The notes under the pieces: generated by a model
Seen by the model: the letters and a program-made list of their open reading frames with translations, nothing else
Databases searched by the model: none
Told to the model about the DNA's origin: nothing
Position numbers and translations under genes: made by a program
In this document: positions 25,562 through 35,488 of the stretch, piece after piece
Layout: each line of letters begins with the position of its first letter
How positions within the stretch are numbered: position 1 is the stretch's first letter
Source: Rhodococcus sp. 14-2483-1-2
GTDB lineage: Bacteria > Actinomycetota > Actinomycetes > Mycobacteriales > Mycobacteriaceae
NCBI RefSeq assembly: GCF_002259405.1
Contig: NZ_NPFW01000023.1
Coordinates: 395,467-459,466, forward strand
Direction: 5' to 3'
Length of the DNA stretch: 64,000 bases

Positions 25562-26841
25562 AGACACCGTTGCTGGTCGTGATCGGCGGCGGCCCGAAGG
25601 CGTTGGCCGTCGCCGCGAAAGCGAAGGTCCTCGGCGATCTCGGTCTCCCCGCGCCACGGGTGACGATCGTCGAGAAACACGGTATCGGTGCCAACTGGAC
25701 CGTCGTAGGAGGCTGGACCGACGGCACTCATCGGCTCGGCACCAATCCGGAGAAGGATCTCGGATTCCCCTACCGTTCCGTGGATTTCAGAGGATTCAAC
25801 CGTCATGTAGACCATTCCATGAGTCGATTTTCCTGGAGCTCGCACCTCATCGCGGCCGGAACGTTCGGCGAGTGGATCGACAGGGGCCGCCCGGCACCAC
25901 GTCATCGTGAATGGGCGCGGTATCTTCAGTGGTCAGCACAGCAGGCCGACGCCGAGGTGGTCCTGGCCGAAGCCGAACAGTTGTCGATCGTCGACGATCG
26001 CTGGGTGATCCGCTGCGGCGGTGCCACCGAGGAGCCGCTCGTCGCCGACGCCGTGATGATCACCGGTCCTGGTGCGGCGCACAGTGACTGGGAGCACCTC
26101 GGAGATCGCATCGCCGGCCCCTCGAAGTTCTGGAACCAGGTCGCAGATCGCTCGGTTCCCGTCGTGAACCGAGCGGCGGTCATCGGCGCAGGAGAGACGG
26201 CGGGCGCGATCCTGCACCAGATGAGCACTCTCGACGCGATGAGTATCTCCGTAATCGCGCCGCGCGCAAGTCTGTTCACCCGAGGCGAGGGATACTTCGA
26301 GAACAGTGTGTTCACGGACAGCGTGCGGTGGAACGCCCTCAGCCTGGTGCAGCGGCGCGAGTTGATCAATCGAGCGGATCGGGGTGTGTTGTCCACCCGC
26401 GTAATGGAAGAGCTGCGTCTGGACACCAGGGTCGGTCATGTCGAAGGCCGAGTGAGCGGCGTACAGGCCGTCGGAGACCATGTCACAGTCGGGATCGACA
26501 CTGCCAGTGGGTACGTCAGCCAGAACTTCGACTATGTCATCGATGCACGGGGTGGAAGAGACCTGTGGATGCTCGATCTCCTCGACGAATCTGCCCGTGA
26601 TCGACTCGAACTCGCGATCGGTGGGCCTGCGACGTCCGAGCGAGTACAGATGTCGATCGAACGGTCCATGGCGGTCGACGGACTCGGTCCCGCCCTGTTC
26701 CTCCCCTCGCTCGCCGCGTTACGGCAGGGACCCGGTTTCCCCAACCTCAGTTGCCTCGGTCTTCTGTCCGACCGTGTCTGCGCTGGGCTCATGGAATCGA
26801 CAACGCTCACAACATCACTGACGAACGGAGCAAGAAGTTGA
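25558..26841 (+). CDS. mbtG: L-lysine N6-monooxygenase (MbtG-like)
   Basis: 427 residues of a flavin-dependent N-hydroxylase: FAD-binding VVIGGGPKALAVAAKA at the N-terminus, an NADPH-binding AAVIGAGETAGAIL (about residue 205), and a C-terminal D-rich FAD/substrate region around YVIDARGGRD. It would hydroxylate the side-chain amine of lysine or of a lysyl siderophore intermediate, creating the hydroxamate iron ligands. The start codon overlaps the NRPS stop and the stop overlaps the TTG start of the MbtB-like gene, so all are coupled. Confidence 0.9.
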   Translation: MKTPLLVVIGGGPKALAVAAKAKVLGDLGLPAPRVTIVEKHGIGANWTVVGGWTDGTHRLGTNPEKDLGFPYRSVDFRGFNRHVDHSMSRFSWSSHLIAAGTFGEWIDRGRPAPRHREWARYLQWSAQQADAEVVLAEAEQLSIVDDRWVIRCGGATEEPLVADAVMITGPGAAHSDWEHLGDRIAGPSKFWNQVADRSVPVVNRAAVIGAGETAGAILHQMSTLDAMSISVIAPRASLFTRGEGYFENSVFTDSVRWNALSLVQRRELINRADRGVLSTRVMEELRLDTRVGHVEGRVSGVQAVGDHVTVGIDTASGYVSQNFDYVIDARGGRDLWMLDLLDESARDRLELAIGGPATSERVQMSIERSMAVDGLGPALFLPSLAALRQGPGFPNLSCLGLLSDRVCAGLMESTTLTTSLTNGARS

Positions 26842-29800
26842 TCAGCAAGGACGACGTGCGGGCGGTGGTGTCGGAGGAGATCGGGATGGATTCCGGTTCG
26901 TTCGGCGACCACGACGATCTGGTCGGGCTCGGCATGCACTCGCTCAAGCTCATGAAGATCGCGGGCCGGTGGCGCAAACTCGGGCATCAGGTGAACTACT
27001 CCGAACTGGCGTTGGCACCGACGGTCGAGGCGTGGGCAGCGCTGCTCGGCGCGCCAGACGAGAAGCCGACGACGACCGAAACCGTGGACGACGAGAGCGA
27101 CCCGGAGTTCGGGCTCGCCACGATGCAGCACGCATACTGGGTCGGCAGGCAGAGCGGTCTGAGTCTCGGCGGAGTCGCTGCGCATCTCTACGTCGAATTC
27201 GACGGCACCGGAATCGACGTCGATCGGCTCGGCCGCGCCGTCCAACGAGTAATCACTCGCCACGAGATGCTGCGAGTCGCCCTCACCGACAACGGAACTC
27301 AACGGATCCTTGCCGAAGCCCCGTCTCGGGTCTGGTCTGTCCAGGACTTGTCTTGCCTGGAACCCGATGCGGCAGAGCAGGTGCTGACGCAGACCCGCGA
27401 GGTCAAGAGTCACCAGTTCATGGACGTCGGAGCCGGCCAGGTCGTCGATTTCAGCGTGAGCGTGCTGCCGGAAGGCCGGCACCGCGTACACGTGGACGTC
27501 GACATGCTCGCCGCCGACGCCATGAGCTACCGACGCATCCTTGCCGATCTCGCCGAACTCTATGCAGCCGACGCCGATACGCTCCCGCCGATCGACTACA
27601 CGTATCGACGGTACCTGGCGGACAGGGAACGCGCGGCAGACCGTACTGTGCTCGAGCGCGACCGGAGATGGTGGCGCGATCGGATCGACACGTTGCCCGA
27701 CATCCCGTCACTACCGACGATCCCGGAAGTGGACCGCGCCGACGTCGGACGTAGTGTGCGCCTGCACCATCTGCTCGACGCCGCGCAGAAGAAGCGCCTG
27801 CACGAGGTTGCGTTCGGTCACGGGCTCACGCCGGCCGCAGTGTTGGGCGGGATGTTCTGCGAGGTACTCGCCGAATGGTCGACCTCGCGACACCTTCTCC
27901 TCAACGTGCCGCTGTTCAACCGAGAGCAGTTGCACCCAGCTGTCGATCAGGTCGTGGGTGACTTCACCAATTCGGTGCTTCTCGACGTCGATCTCACCGA
28001 CGCACAGTCCGCACTCACGCGGGCTCGGCAGTTCCAGCACACTCTTCACACGGCCGCGTCGCACAGTGCGTACGAGGGCCTGAACGTGCTCCGAGACCTC
28101 GGACGAAACCGGGGCGGTCCCATCACTCCCTCCGTCGTCTTCACATCGGGTCTCGGTCTCGGAGAACTGTTCTCCGAGCGCGTGACCGACGTGTTCGGAG
28201 AACCGGTCTGGATCCTGTCGCAAGGACCACAGGTCGATCTGGACGCGCAGGTGGTCGAGACCGGCGGTGGAATCCTCGTCAACTGGGACGTGCGCCGCGA
28301 CGCGCTGCCTGCAGGCGTGATCGAGACGATGTTCGCACGCTACGTCGAGCTGATCGAGAACGTACTCGATGTGGCATTCGACTGGACTTCGGTCGCACCG
28401 GTCCGGTTACCGGCCGCGCAGTCGGCGCGCCGCACGCAAGCGAATGCCGGCGTTTCGGCGAGCCTGGCATCCCGCACCCTTCATGACGCCTTCTTCGACG
28501 TAGCCCTTGCCCGCCCCGATCGGATCGCACTGCGGTGGGGCGATGGCGAGTCGTACACCTACGGCGAACTGGCCACCGATGCCCTGCGGGTCGCGCAGTG
28601 CCTGGCCGCTGCCGGGGTGGTGCCGGGCGACACCGTGGCCGTTGTGGTTCCCAAGGGGCACCGCCAGGTCCTGGCGGTGCTGGGTGTGCTTGCGGCGGGC
28701 GGCGTCTACCTTCCCATCGGCGTCGATCAGCCACTCGAGCGGACGTCGAAGATCGTCGAATGTGGCAGCGTCCGGATCGCGGTCGTCGACGGCGGTACCG
28801 AGCTGCCCCACACGACTCCGCGACTGGAACTCGTCGATGCTCTTCGCGCGGCGCCCGCTACAGCTCGCGCGGTCGTCTCACCGGAATCGATTGCGTACGT
28901 GCTGTTCACATCGGGATCGACAGGGGAGCCCAAGGGCGTCGAGGTGCCACATACCGCCGCGGCCGCCACGATCGACGCCATCATCGGCCATTTCGATCTG
29001 ACTGCGGACGATTGCCTCATCGGGCTCTCCGCGCTCGAATTCGACCTGTCCGTGTTCGATATCTTCGCTCCGTTGGGGATCGGTGGGACGCTCGCCTGTG
29101 TGGAGGCCTCGGTCAACCGTGATGCGCAGGCGTGGAGCGCGCTGATCCACAGGTTCTCGGTCACCGTCGTCAATGCAGCTCCGGGATTGATCACGATGCT
29201 CGCGGACACGGCATCCACCGCCGAGATCTCCAGTGTGCGGTTGATTCTCACCGGAGGCGACCGCGTCGACGCAGCGGTGGCTCGACGCCTACGAGCAGCG
29301 GTCCCCGGCCTCCGGTTCGTCGGACTCGGCGGTACGACCGAGACCGCGATCCACTCGACGATCTGTGAGGTCACCGCGCAGTCGCCGGAGTGGACGTACC
29401 TGCCCTACGGCAGGCCGATGAGCGGGGTCGCGTGTCGGGTGGTCAACTCGCGAGGTGAGGATTGCCCCGACTGGGTACGGGGCGAAATCTGGATCGGCGG
29501 ACGCGGCGTCGCCCACGGGTATCGAGGCGACCCCGAACGCACAGCCGATCGGTTCGTCTCCTATGGCGGACAACGGTGGTACCGCACCGGGGACATAGGA
29601 CGCTACCTGCCGGACGGCACCCTCGATTTCGTCGGCCGCGCCGATAATCAGACCAAGGTTCGTGGCTACCGAGTGGAGCTCGGCGAAATCGAGGTGGCGA
29701 TGAGGCAGCTGGCCGGCGTCGACACCGCCGTGGCCGCAGTGATCGGTGTCGGTGCCTCCGCGAGAATCGTGGCAGCCGCACATGGGCACGCTCTGGATTC

Positions 29801-30254
29801 GGAGACGATTACGAAGGGTCTGTCGGTGAAGCTGCCGAACTACATGCTCCCCGATTCGGTGACGATCCTGGACGTCGTGCCGGTCACCGGGAACGGCAAA
29901 GTGGATCGCGCCGACATACTCGGCGTACTCCGAGAATCGGCGGAGAGCGCGGTGCGGGCGTCGTTCGTGCCGGCAGCCGACGACGTGGAGGCCGCGTTGG
30001 CGTACCTCATGGAGCAGATCCTCGAGGTCGAGTCACTCGGTGTGGAAACCGACTTCTTCGAGGCAGGCGGAAACTCCATCATGGCAACGATTTTCGTCGC
30101 CAAGGTTCGAGGCATGCTGTTGGTCACCGACATCACGATCAGCGACGTGTTCGACAGCCGAACCGTGCGTGTACTGGCCGAACGCCTGCGCATGCAGGAC
30201 GCAGGAGGGCAGCTCGAGCGAGTAGCGGGGATACTCGTCGAGATAGCGAGCTGA
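26838..30254 (+). CDS. mbtB: NRPS, ArCP-Cy-A-PCP (MbtB-like salicyl-loading and heterocyclisation protein)
   Basis: About 1138 residues from a TTG start at 26838, supported by GGAG 7 bases upstream and a 4-base overlap with mbtG. N-terminal aryl carrier domain with GMHSLKLM (Ser about residue 36); Cy domain (90-510) beginning MQHAYWVGRQ with the cyclisation motif DMLAADAMS (about 223) in place of HHxxxDG; A domain (545-1035) with FTSGSTGEPKG and FDLSVFDIF; PCP with AGGNSI (about 1076). It condenses salicylate with Ser, Thr or Cys and closes an oxazoline or thiazoline. Pocket residues I can read (D-L-F-N...L-I) look nearer to Cys enzymes, at low certainty. M. tuberculosis MbtB ends in a thioesterase; this protein does not. 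Confidence 0.9.
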   Translation: MISKDDVRAVVSEEIGMDSGSFGDHDDLVGLGMHSLKLMKIAGRWRKLGHQVNYSELALAPTVEAWAALLGAPDEKPTTTETVDDESDPEFGLATMQHAYWVGRQSGLSLGGVAAHLYVEFDGTGIDVDRLGRAVQRVITRHEMLRVALTDNGTQRILAEAPSRVWSVQDLSCLEPDAAEQVLTQTREVKSHQFMDVGAGQVVDFSVSVLPEGRHRVHVDVDMLAADAMSYRRILADLAELYAADADTLPPIDYTYRRYLADRERAADRTVLERDRRWWRDRIDTLPDIPSLPTIPEVDRADVGRSVRLHHLLDAAQKKRLHEVAFGHGLTPAAVLGGMFCEVLAEWSTSRHLLLNVPLFNREQLHPAVDQVVGDFTNSVLLDVDLTDAQSALTRARQFQHTLHTAASHSAYEGLNVLRDLGRNRGGPITPSVVFTSGLGLGELFSERVTDVFGEPVWILSQGPQVDLDAQVVETGGGILVNWDVRRDALPAGVIETMFARYVELIENVLDVAFDWTSVAPVRLPAAQSARRTQANAGVSASLASRTLHDAFFDVALARPDRIALRWGDGESYTYGELATDALRVAQCLAAAGVVPGDTVAVVVPKGHRQVLAVLGVLAAGGVYLPIGVDQPLERTSKIVECGSVRIAVVDGGTELPHTTPRLELVDALRAAPATARAVVSPESIAYVLFTSGSTGEPKGVEVPHTAAAATIDAIIGHFDLTADDCLIGLSALEFDLSVFDIFAPLGIGGTLACVEASVNRDAQAWSALIHRFSVTVVNAAPGLITMLADTASTAEISSVRLILTGGDRVDAAVARRLRAAVPGLRFVGLGGTTETAIHSTICEVTAQSPEWTYLPYGRPMSGVACRVVNSRGEDCPDWVRGEIWIGGRGVAHGYRGDPERTADRFVSYGGQRWYRTGDIGRYLPDGTLDFVGRADNQTKVRGYRVELGEIEVAMRQLAGVDTAVAAVIGVGASARIVAAAHGHALDSETITKGLSVKLPNYMLPDSVTILDVVPVTGNGKVDRADILGVLRESAESAVRASFVPAADDVEAALAYLMEQILEVESLGVETDFFEAGGNSIMATIFVAKVRGMLLVTDITISDVFDSRTVRVLAERLRMQDAGGQLERVAGILVEIAS

Positions 30255-30267
30255 TCCAGATGTGAGG

Positions 30268-33200
30268 TCACTCGTCGAGCAGTGTCGCCAACTCACGAAG
30301 GTCGACGGCACCGAGGACATCCTGAGGCGCAACGGTGTAACCGGCGCGCCGAAGGGTGGTCACGAGGTCCATGACCCCGAGGCTGTCCAATGCTAGATCG
30401 GCGAGGCTGTCGGTCACGCCGAACCCTGTTGCCTGCACCAGAATCTTCTCCGCGACGGTGACCGGCTCCGCCGCAGTGTCGGCCGATGCGGCCCGGTCGA
30501 GTATCTTCGTCACCGCCGAGGTGTCCAGTTTGTCGTTGCGATTGAGCGGGATCGCGGCCACGTGAACCACGACTGTCGGAATCATGAAGTGCGGCAGTCG
30601 TTTCGCGAGAGCTGCACGCAGATGCGCAGTGGACGCACCCGAGACGACGAGTGCCGCGAGACGTGTACGACCTCTGCGTACGTCCACGACGACCTCGGCA
30701 GCCCGCACCTCGTCCAACTGCCGGAGAGCTGCAGCCACCTCACCGGGTTCGACTCGGTATCCATTGATCTTCGCCTGGTTGTCACCGCGCCCGAGGTACA
30801 CCAGACCTGGATCGGTGTCCAAGCGCACCAGATCACCGGTGCGGTAACGCCGTCGACCGTTCTCGGCGGCGACGAACGTGCTTGCGGTGAGTGACGCCAT
30901 GCCTAGATACCCAGTGGCCACTTGCGGGCCTGCCAGATACAGCTCGCCGACGCCACCGGTGGGAACCGGTCTCAGACGGTGATCGAGCACTGAGGCGGTC
31001 ATGCGATCGAGTGGACCACCGATGGTGGTACGGGCATGGTCGGCAACGTCCGCCATCGATGCGTCGACAGTGGCCTCGGTCGGGCCGTAGAAGTTGAGAA
31101 CGCGAGTGCCGGACAGGCATTTCAATCGCTGCCAGGTATCGACCGAGATCGCCTCACCGCCCAGGCCCAGGATCTTCAGTGGGCACGTCTGGGCACCCGG
31201 TACACCCGCGAGCAGCCCGGCGGCCGCGAGTCGAAGAAACATCGACGGCGAGAACTCCATGAAGTCCACTGCACTGTCGATGACGAACTCCACGAGTCGG
31301 GCAGGATCGGCGCGTACCTCCTCGGACACGAGTACCACCGTGTGTCCGCTCAGCAGCGCGATCGTCGGCTGCCACGCGGCGTCGAATCCGGTCGACCAGT
31401 TGTGCCCCACCCGTAGGGAACGTCTCAGTGTCGAGGAGGTAGGGCGATAGACCTGACGGTCGTGGTGACGCCACAGAGAAAGTAGGGCGGAGTGAGACGT
31501 GAGTACGCCCTTCGGTACGCCGGTCGTGCCGGAGGTGAATATTGCGTACAGCGGTGCCGACGGATGAGCGGGATTCGGCAGCGCGAGAACGGGTCCCGAG
31601 CCGATGCGACCGGCGGTATCGGGCGTTGCGATTGCGACCACCGTTGTGGCTCCCTGGTCCGCCAGCAGCAGTCGAGCATCGGAGAGCTCGAGTATCTGCT
31701 CGATTCGAGCCCGCGGAGTCGCGGGGTCCAGGTGCACACAGAATGCACCGGCCGCGGCGATTGCGAACGGGGCGTACAGAACTCGACGATCCCGTCCGAG
31801 CGCGACCGCGACCGCATCACCCGGGCGAACACCCACCGAAACGAGGTCCGAAGCGAGCGCATCGACGGCGGCTCCGAAGTCGGCGAAGGTCTGCGTTCCG
31901 AGGTCGTCGACGACGGCAATCTCGTTCGGCGTCCGGGCGACGACCTCGCGCAGGACTTCGGTGACCGATCGATCGATTCGTCCGTCACCTGCGGGGCCGG
32001 TCGTCACAGCGTGATCTCCGTCGATCGAGGTGTCCACCGACGCGAGGCTCGTTGCCTGCGTGAGTCGTTCGACGACGAGGAGGAATCTGGATGCGAGATC
32101 GTCCGGTGAGAACCGATCCAACAGGTCGGGACGAATCTCGACACGCACGATGATCTCGTCGTCGACGACGATGGGCATGACGACAACAGGGAAGTGACTG
32201 AGGGAGTCAACGCGCCCGGTCACCAGTCGAGCCGAGCCCGGTAGATCGATGACGGTGTCCATGCCTACCATGGGCATGTTCTCGAACACGAGCAGAGTGT
32301 CGAAGACGGCCTCGACGCCTGCTACGCGTGCTATGCGGCCCAAACCGATGTGCTCGTGTCTACGGAGGAGCGAGATCCGCTGCTGTAACGCACTTCCGGC
32401 GTCACGAGGAGAGTCCTCGCCCAGGCGAACCCGCACCGGCATCGTCGCGATCAGGGCACCGACCATTCGCTCGACGTTCGGCAGGGACGGGTCTCGGCCG
32501 TTCGTCGTCTGAGCGAACACGACATCGTCGCGGGAGACGAGCGAGGAGAGAATGCGCGCCCAGGCGAGTTGGAACACGGTGTTGGTCGTGAGCCCGTGCT
32601 GACGCGCCCAGGAATGCAGTGCCGCGCTCCGAACTCCGCCGAGGCGGGCCTCCCCGGTCACCGGCAACTGCGCGTCGGACGGAGTCGGCGGCGCGAGAGC
32701 AGGCATCGATTCGAGGCCGGCGAATTCCGCTGTCCAGGCGCGCACGGCTGCGTCGTCGTCACGGGAAGCGATCCAGGCAGCATGTTCACGGATCTGCGGT
32801 GGCGGCGGAAGAGTCGCGCCCGCACCCTGCAGCAGTGCGACGAGATCGGCGAACAGTACAGGCACCGACCAGCCATCGACGACGACGTGGTGAACGACGA
32901 AGACGAGTTCGAAATCGCCGTCACCGACCCGCGCTGCGACCACCCGAGCGAGGGGTCCGCGTTCGAGGTCGAACCGGCGGGTTCCCTCGGCCGACCAGCG
33001 TGCCCTCGCTCGCGCTGCGGGATCCGGATCGGACTCGTAATCGACTTCTTCCCAGCCGATCTCCGGTTCCGTAGGCACGACGAGGACCGGGTGTGGCAGA
33101 CCCTCTGCGACGACCCGTCCGGCGAGATGCGGATAGCGTGAGACCAGACCGTCCACTGCGATGTGGACGGAGTCGAGGGAGCGCATCCCCTCGATCCGCA

Positions 33201-33309
33201 CCGAGAACGTGACGTTGTACGGATCGATTCCCGCGGCACTTGCGCTTACGAGGTAGATGCTGCGCTGCAGCGGTGACAGCGCGACGATATCGGCGAAATC
33301 AGCGGTCAT
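30268..33309 (-). CDS. NRPS, single C-A-PCP module, opposite orientation
   Basis: 1013 residues: C domain with intact HHVVVDGW (about 140); A domain (450-930) with IFTSGTTGVPKG (about 591), FDAAWQP (about 646), NFYGPTEATVDAS, YRTGDLVR and LNRNDKLD (about 922); PCP with LALDSLGVMD (about 972). Hand-read pocket D A Q E L G F V D K resembles glutamine-type codes more than lysine, so it may add an extra residue not present in mycobactin. It ends tail-to-tail 13 bases from mbtB and is divergent from the degenerate NRPS at 33447, with an iron box between them. No direct mycobactin counterpart is evident. Confidence 0.85.
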   Translation of the reverse strand: MTADFADIVALSPLQRSIYLVSASAAGIDPYNVTFSVRIEGMRSLDSVHIAVDGLVSRYPHLAGRVVAEGLPHPVLVVPTEPEIGWEEVDYESDPDPAARARARWSAEGTRRFDLERGPLARVVAARVGDGDFELVFVVHHVVVDGWSVPVLFADLVALLQGAGATLPPPPQIREHAAWIASRDDDAAVRAWTAEFAGLESMPALAPPTPSDAQLPVTGEARLGGVRSAALHSWARQHGLTTNTVFQLAWARILSSLVSRDDVVFAQTTNGRDPSLPNVERMVGALIATMPVRVRLGEDSPRDAGSALQQRISLLRRHEHIGLGRIARVAGVEAVFDTLLVFENMPMVGMDTVIDLPGSARLVTGRVDSLSHFPVVVMPIVVDDEIIVRVEIRPDLLDRFSPDDLASRFLLVVERLTQATSLASVDTSIDGDHAVTTGPAGDGRIDRSVTEVLREVVARTPNEIAVVDDLGTQTFADFGAAVDALASDLVSVGVRPGDAVAVALGRDRRVLYAPFAIAAAGAFCVHLDPATPRARIEQILELSDARLLLADQGATTVVAIATPDTAGRIGSGPVLALPNPAHPSAPLYAIFTSGTTGVPKGVLTSHSALLSLWRHHDRQVYRPTSSTLRRSLRVGHNWSTGFDAAWQPTIALLSGHTVVLVSEEVRADPARLVEFVIDSAVDFMEFSPSMFLRLAAAGLLAGVPGAQTCPLKILGLGGEAISVDTWQRLKCLSGTRVLNFYGPTEATVDASMADVADHARTTIGGPLDRMTASVLDHRLRPVPTGGVGELYLAGPQVATGYLGMASLTASTFVAAENGRRRYRTGDLVRLDTDPGLVYLGRGDNQAKINGYRVEPGEVAAALRQLDEVRAAEVVVDVRRGRTRLAALVVSGASTAHLRAALAKRLPHFMIPTVVVHVAAIPLNRNDKLDTSAVTKILDRAASADTAAEPVTVAEKILVQATGFGVTDSLADLALDSLGVMDLVTTLRRAGYTVAPQDVLGAVDLRELATLLDE

Positions 33310-33367
33310 ATTCTTCGCTCCACGAGTCGATGTGCGTGTCGAAGGAAACTGACGACGCCGGGATTAC

Positions 33368-33386
33368 TTAACTAAGCCTATGCTAA
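33368..33386. promoter_or_regulatory. Candidate IdeR box between divergent NRPS genes
   Basis: TTAACTAAGCCTATGCTAA matches 13 of 19 consensus positions; both outer ends are good and the centre is weak. It sits 59 bases before the minus-strand NRPS and 61 before the plus-strand one. Confidence 0.6.
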
Positions 33387-33446
33387 TCTCCTCAGCTGTA
33401 CGTGTCGCTCGATCATGCGGCGCGGCATCGTCGCGGGAGATCCGAA

Positions 33447-35372
33447 ATGTCCGAGTCAAATGTTCGAGCTCTGCCGAAGAGTGCCGGGAGGCAGCACAGT
33501 TCACGAACCTCGCCCGCCGGTGTGGTTCGTGTTCCGCTGTCGCTGACACAGCAAGCCGTGGTTCGAGCAGAACGATCGAACGGTCCCGCCCGATCGCATA
33601 CGACCGTAGCGTGGGAGATCGCTCCTGCTCCCGATCACGAACGGCTGGAGCGAGCGTGCGTACGGCTGCTCGAGAACGCGGAGATCCTGCGCACCGTCTA
33701 CCCGATGGATCGACGGCTTCCCTACCAACAGGTGGTCGATATTCCGACCCCGCTCGTCGACGTCGTGGACGTTCCGTATGCACCTGGTGAACCCTCGGCA
33801 CCGTTCGATCTGGCGACGCAGATCCCCGTCCGAATGCGACTGCATCCGTCCGCGACCGGAGCCGTGCTGGCGTTGACCGTTCACCGCATCGCTGCCGACG
33901 AGGCGTCGACAGCGCTGATCGCCGAAACCATTGCACGTGGCTATAATTCGGACGACGAAGACAGCCCGCCAGCGCAATATCGCGACTTCTCGGCGTATCA
34001 GATCAGAGCCTCCGCAGCAGCCGACGATGCCGACCTCACGTACTGGACCGACCGACTCTCGGACGCTCCGGCGGGCTTCATCGCGCTGGCGACGAACTCG
34101 GAACAAGGCGAGTTCGTGTGGGAACGAGTTCTCGATCTGCCCTGCCTCGAGGCAGTGGATCCTACGTACGATGCACTGACGGCCACTGCCATTGCGGTAC
34201 ATCGCGAATGGGGTGTTTCGGACATCTCGATCGGGGTGCTCGACGCTGCGCGCGAATCACTGACCCGGTCGGTGATCGGCAATTTCGCCAACCACCTGAT
34301 CTGTCGAATCGAGGTCGACGACACACGCACTCGGCACGAGGTTCTCGCTCACGTCACAGAGCGTCTGGATGCTGCGCGAGAACATGATTCGACCCGCATC
34401 GAGCGAGTCGGAGCGATTGTGTCCGAGGAATCTCGCACACGTGGGGTCTCACCATTTCAGGTAGTAGTCGAGATTCGCCCCGCAGGCCCACCGCAACTGC
34501 GCCTGGACGGGCACCGCGCAGAACCGATCGATCATCGAAGCGGTGTGCCGGCGGGAGTGGACTTGGCCGTCTCCATCGCATCGACCGGTGACGGCTGGGC
34601 GGTATGGATCGGGACCTCGCGGGCGTTGCGCGGCGTCGAGAATATCGAGGGTTTCATAGCACGGTTTCGCGAACTCCTCGACGGTGGTCCGCCGCCGGCG
34701 CGGCGTTCGCCTTCGGGACGGTGGGCGGTCGTTCGAGGTCGGGCCGTGGACGTCGACGGCGTCGAATCTGCCCTCGCTGCAATGGAGGGGGTGGCACCAG
34801 CGGTGGTCGAAGCACGGAGAACTGCCGACGACATACGTCTCGACGCGTACGTGACCGGCAACGCAGCCTCGGCCGACGCTGCGCTCGATGCGTTGAGGAC
34901 ATGTCTGCCCGCGGCAGCGGTCCCGGCGACAGTGACGGGTCTGGCAAGGCTGCCGCTCACTGCTTCCGGTGACGTCGACCGCGACGCACTCCCGGAGCCC
35001 GAACCCGAGCGGCAATCGGGATTCGGCGGTCCGGCTCGCACGGCGACGGAGGAAGCCGTCGTCGCTGCATTGCGGGACGTTCTGGCGCTCGACGAGAACA
35101 TGGCGATCGGGCGCGAAGACAGTTTCTTCGGACTCGGCGGTGACAGCCTCGCGGCGCTGCGTCTCGTATCGGCTTTGAAGCGTTCGGGATTCGTCGTCGA
35201 GGCGCACATGGTGTTCGCGGCTCCTGTGGTAGCGGAATTGGCCGCTCACATGGACAGCGAAGCCAGGGGCGAATTCCCGGCGGCGGTTCCGGCAGAGGTG
35301 GCACCGATGGCCACATCCGGTCTCGACGAGGCTTCGCTGGATGCGCTGCGCAGGCGTCTTTCGTCTCGGTAA
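33447..35372 (+). CDS. Degenerate NRPS module: C domain, A-domain remnant, PCP
   Basis: 641 residues from ATG 33447 (GGGAG upstream). The C-like domain (1-415) has HRIAADE at about 146 where HHxxxDG is expected, so the catalytic second His is replaced by Arg. No adenylation core follows: A3, A4 and A5 motifs are all absent. Only about 100 residues of the mobile C-terminal A subdomain remain, ending LPLTASGDVDRDALPEPE, where Gly-Lys of the usual GKVDR is lost. The PCP is intact (FFGLGGDSLAALR, Ser about 566). It cannot activate an amino acid itself; the PCP must be loaded in trans or the module is skipped. The frame is clean, so this is not a simple pseudogene. Confidence 0.85.
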   Translation: MSESNVRALPKSAGRQHSSRTSPAGVVRVPLSLTQQAVVRAERSNGPARSHTTVAWEIAPAPDHERLERACVRLLENAEILRTVYPMDRRLPYQQVVDIPTPLVDVVDVPYAPGEPSAPFDLATQIPVRMRLHPSATGAVLALTVHRIAADEASTALIAETIARGYNSDDEDSPPAQYRDFSAYQIRASAAADDADLTYWTDRLSDAPAGFIALATNSEQGEFVWERVLDLPCLEAVDPTYDALTATAIAVHREWGVSDISIGVLDAARESLTRSVIGNFANHLICRIEVDDTRTRHEVLAHVTERLDAAREHDSTRIERVGAIVSEESRTRGVSPFQVVVEIRPAGPPQLRLDGHRAEPIDHRSGVPAGVDLAVSIASTGDGWAVWIGTSRALRGVENIEGFIARFRELLDGGPPPARRSPSGRWAVVRGRAVDVDGVESALAAMEGVAPAVVEARRTADDIRLDAYVTGNAASADAALDALRTCLPAAAVPATVTGLARLPLTASGDVDRDALPEPEPERQSGFGGPARTATEEAVVAALRDVLALDENMAIGREDSFFGLGGDSLAALRLVSALKRSGFVVEAHMVFAAPVVAELAAHMDSEARGEFPAAVPAEVAPMATSGLDEASLDALRRRLSSR

Positions 35373-35437
35373 TTTTCTGCACCAACCGTTTTGAGTTGAA
35401 AGTCTCTGCAGTGGAGAGACGACACCGCGTGGGTATA

Positions 35438-35456
35438 TTAGGTTAGGCTTCCTTGA
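35438..35456. promoter_or_regulatory. IdeR iron box upstream of the large NRPS
   Basis: TTAGGTTAGGCTTCCTTGA has a perfect first 12 bases and 15 of 19 overall. It lies 32 bases before the start at 35489, so the long plus-strand operon 35489-49605 probably has its own iron-repressed promoter. Confidence 0.8.
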
Positions 35457-35488
35457 TCTTATCCGGGGTTTCACAGAAGGAAATGTCT

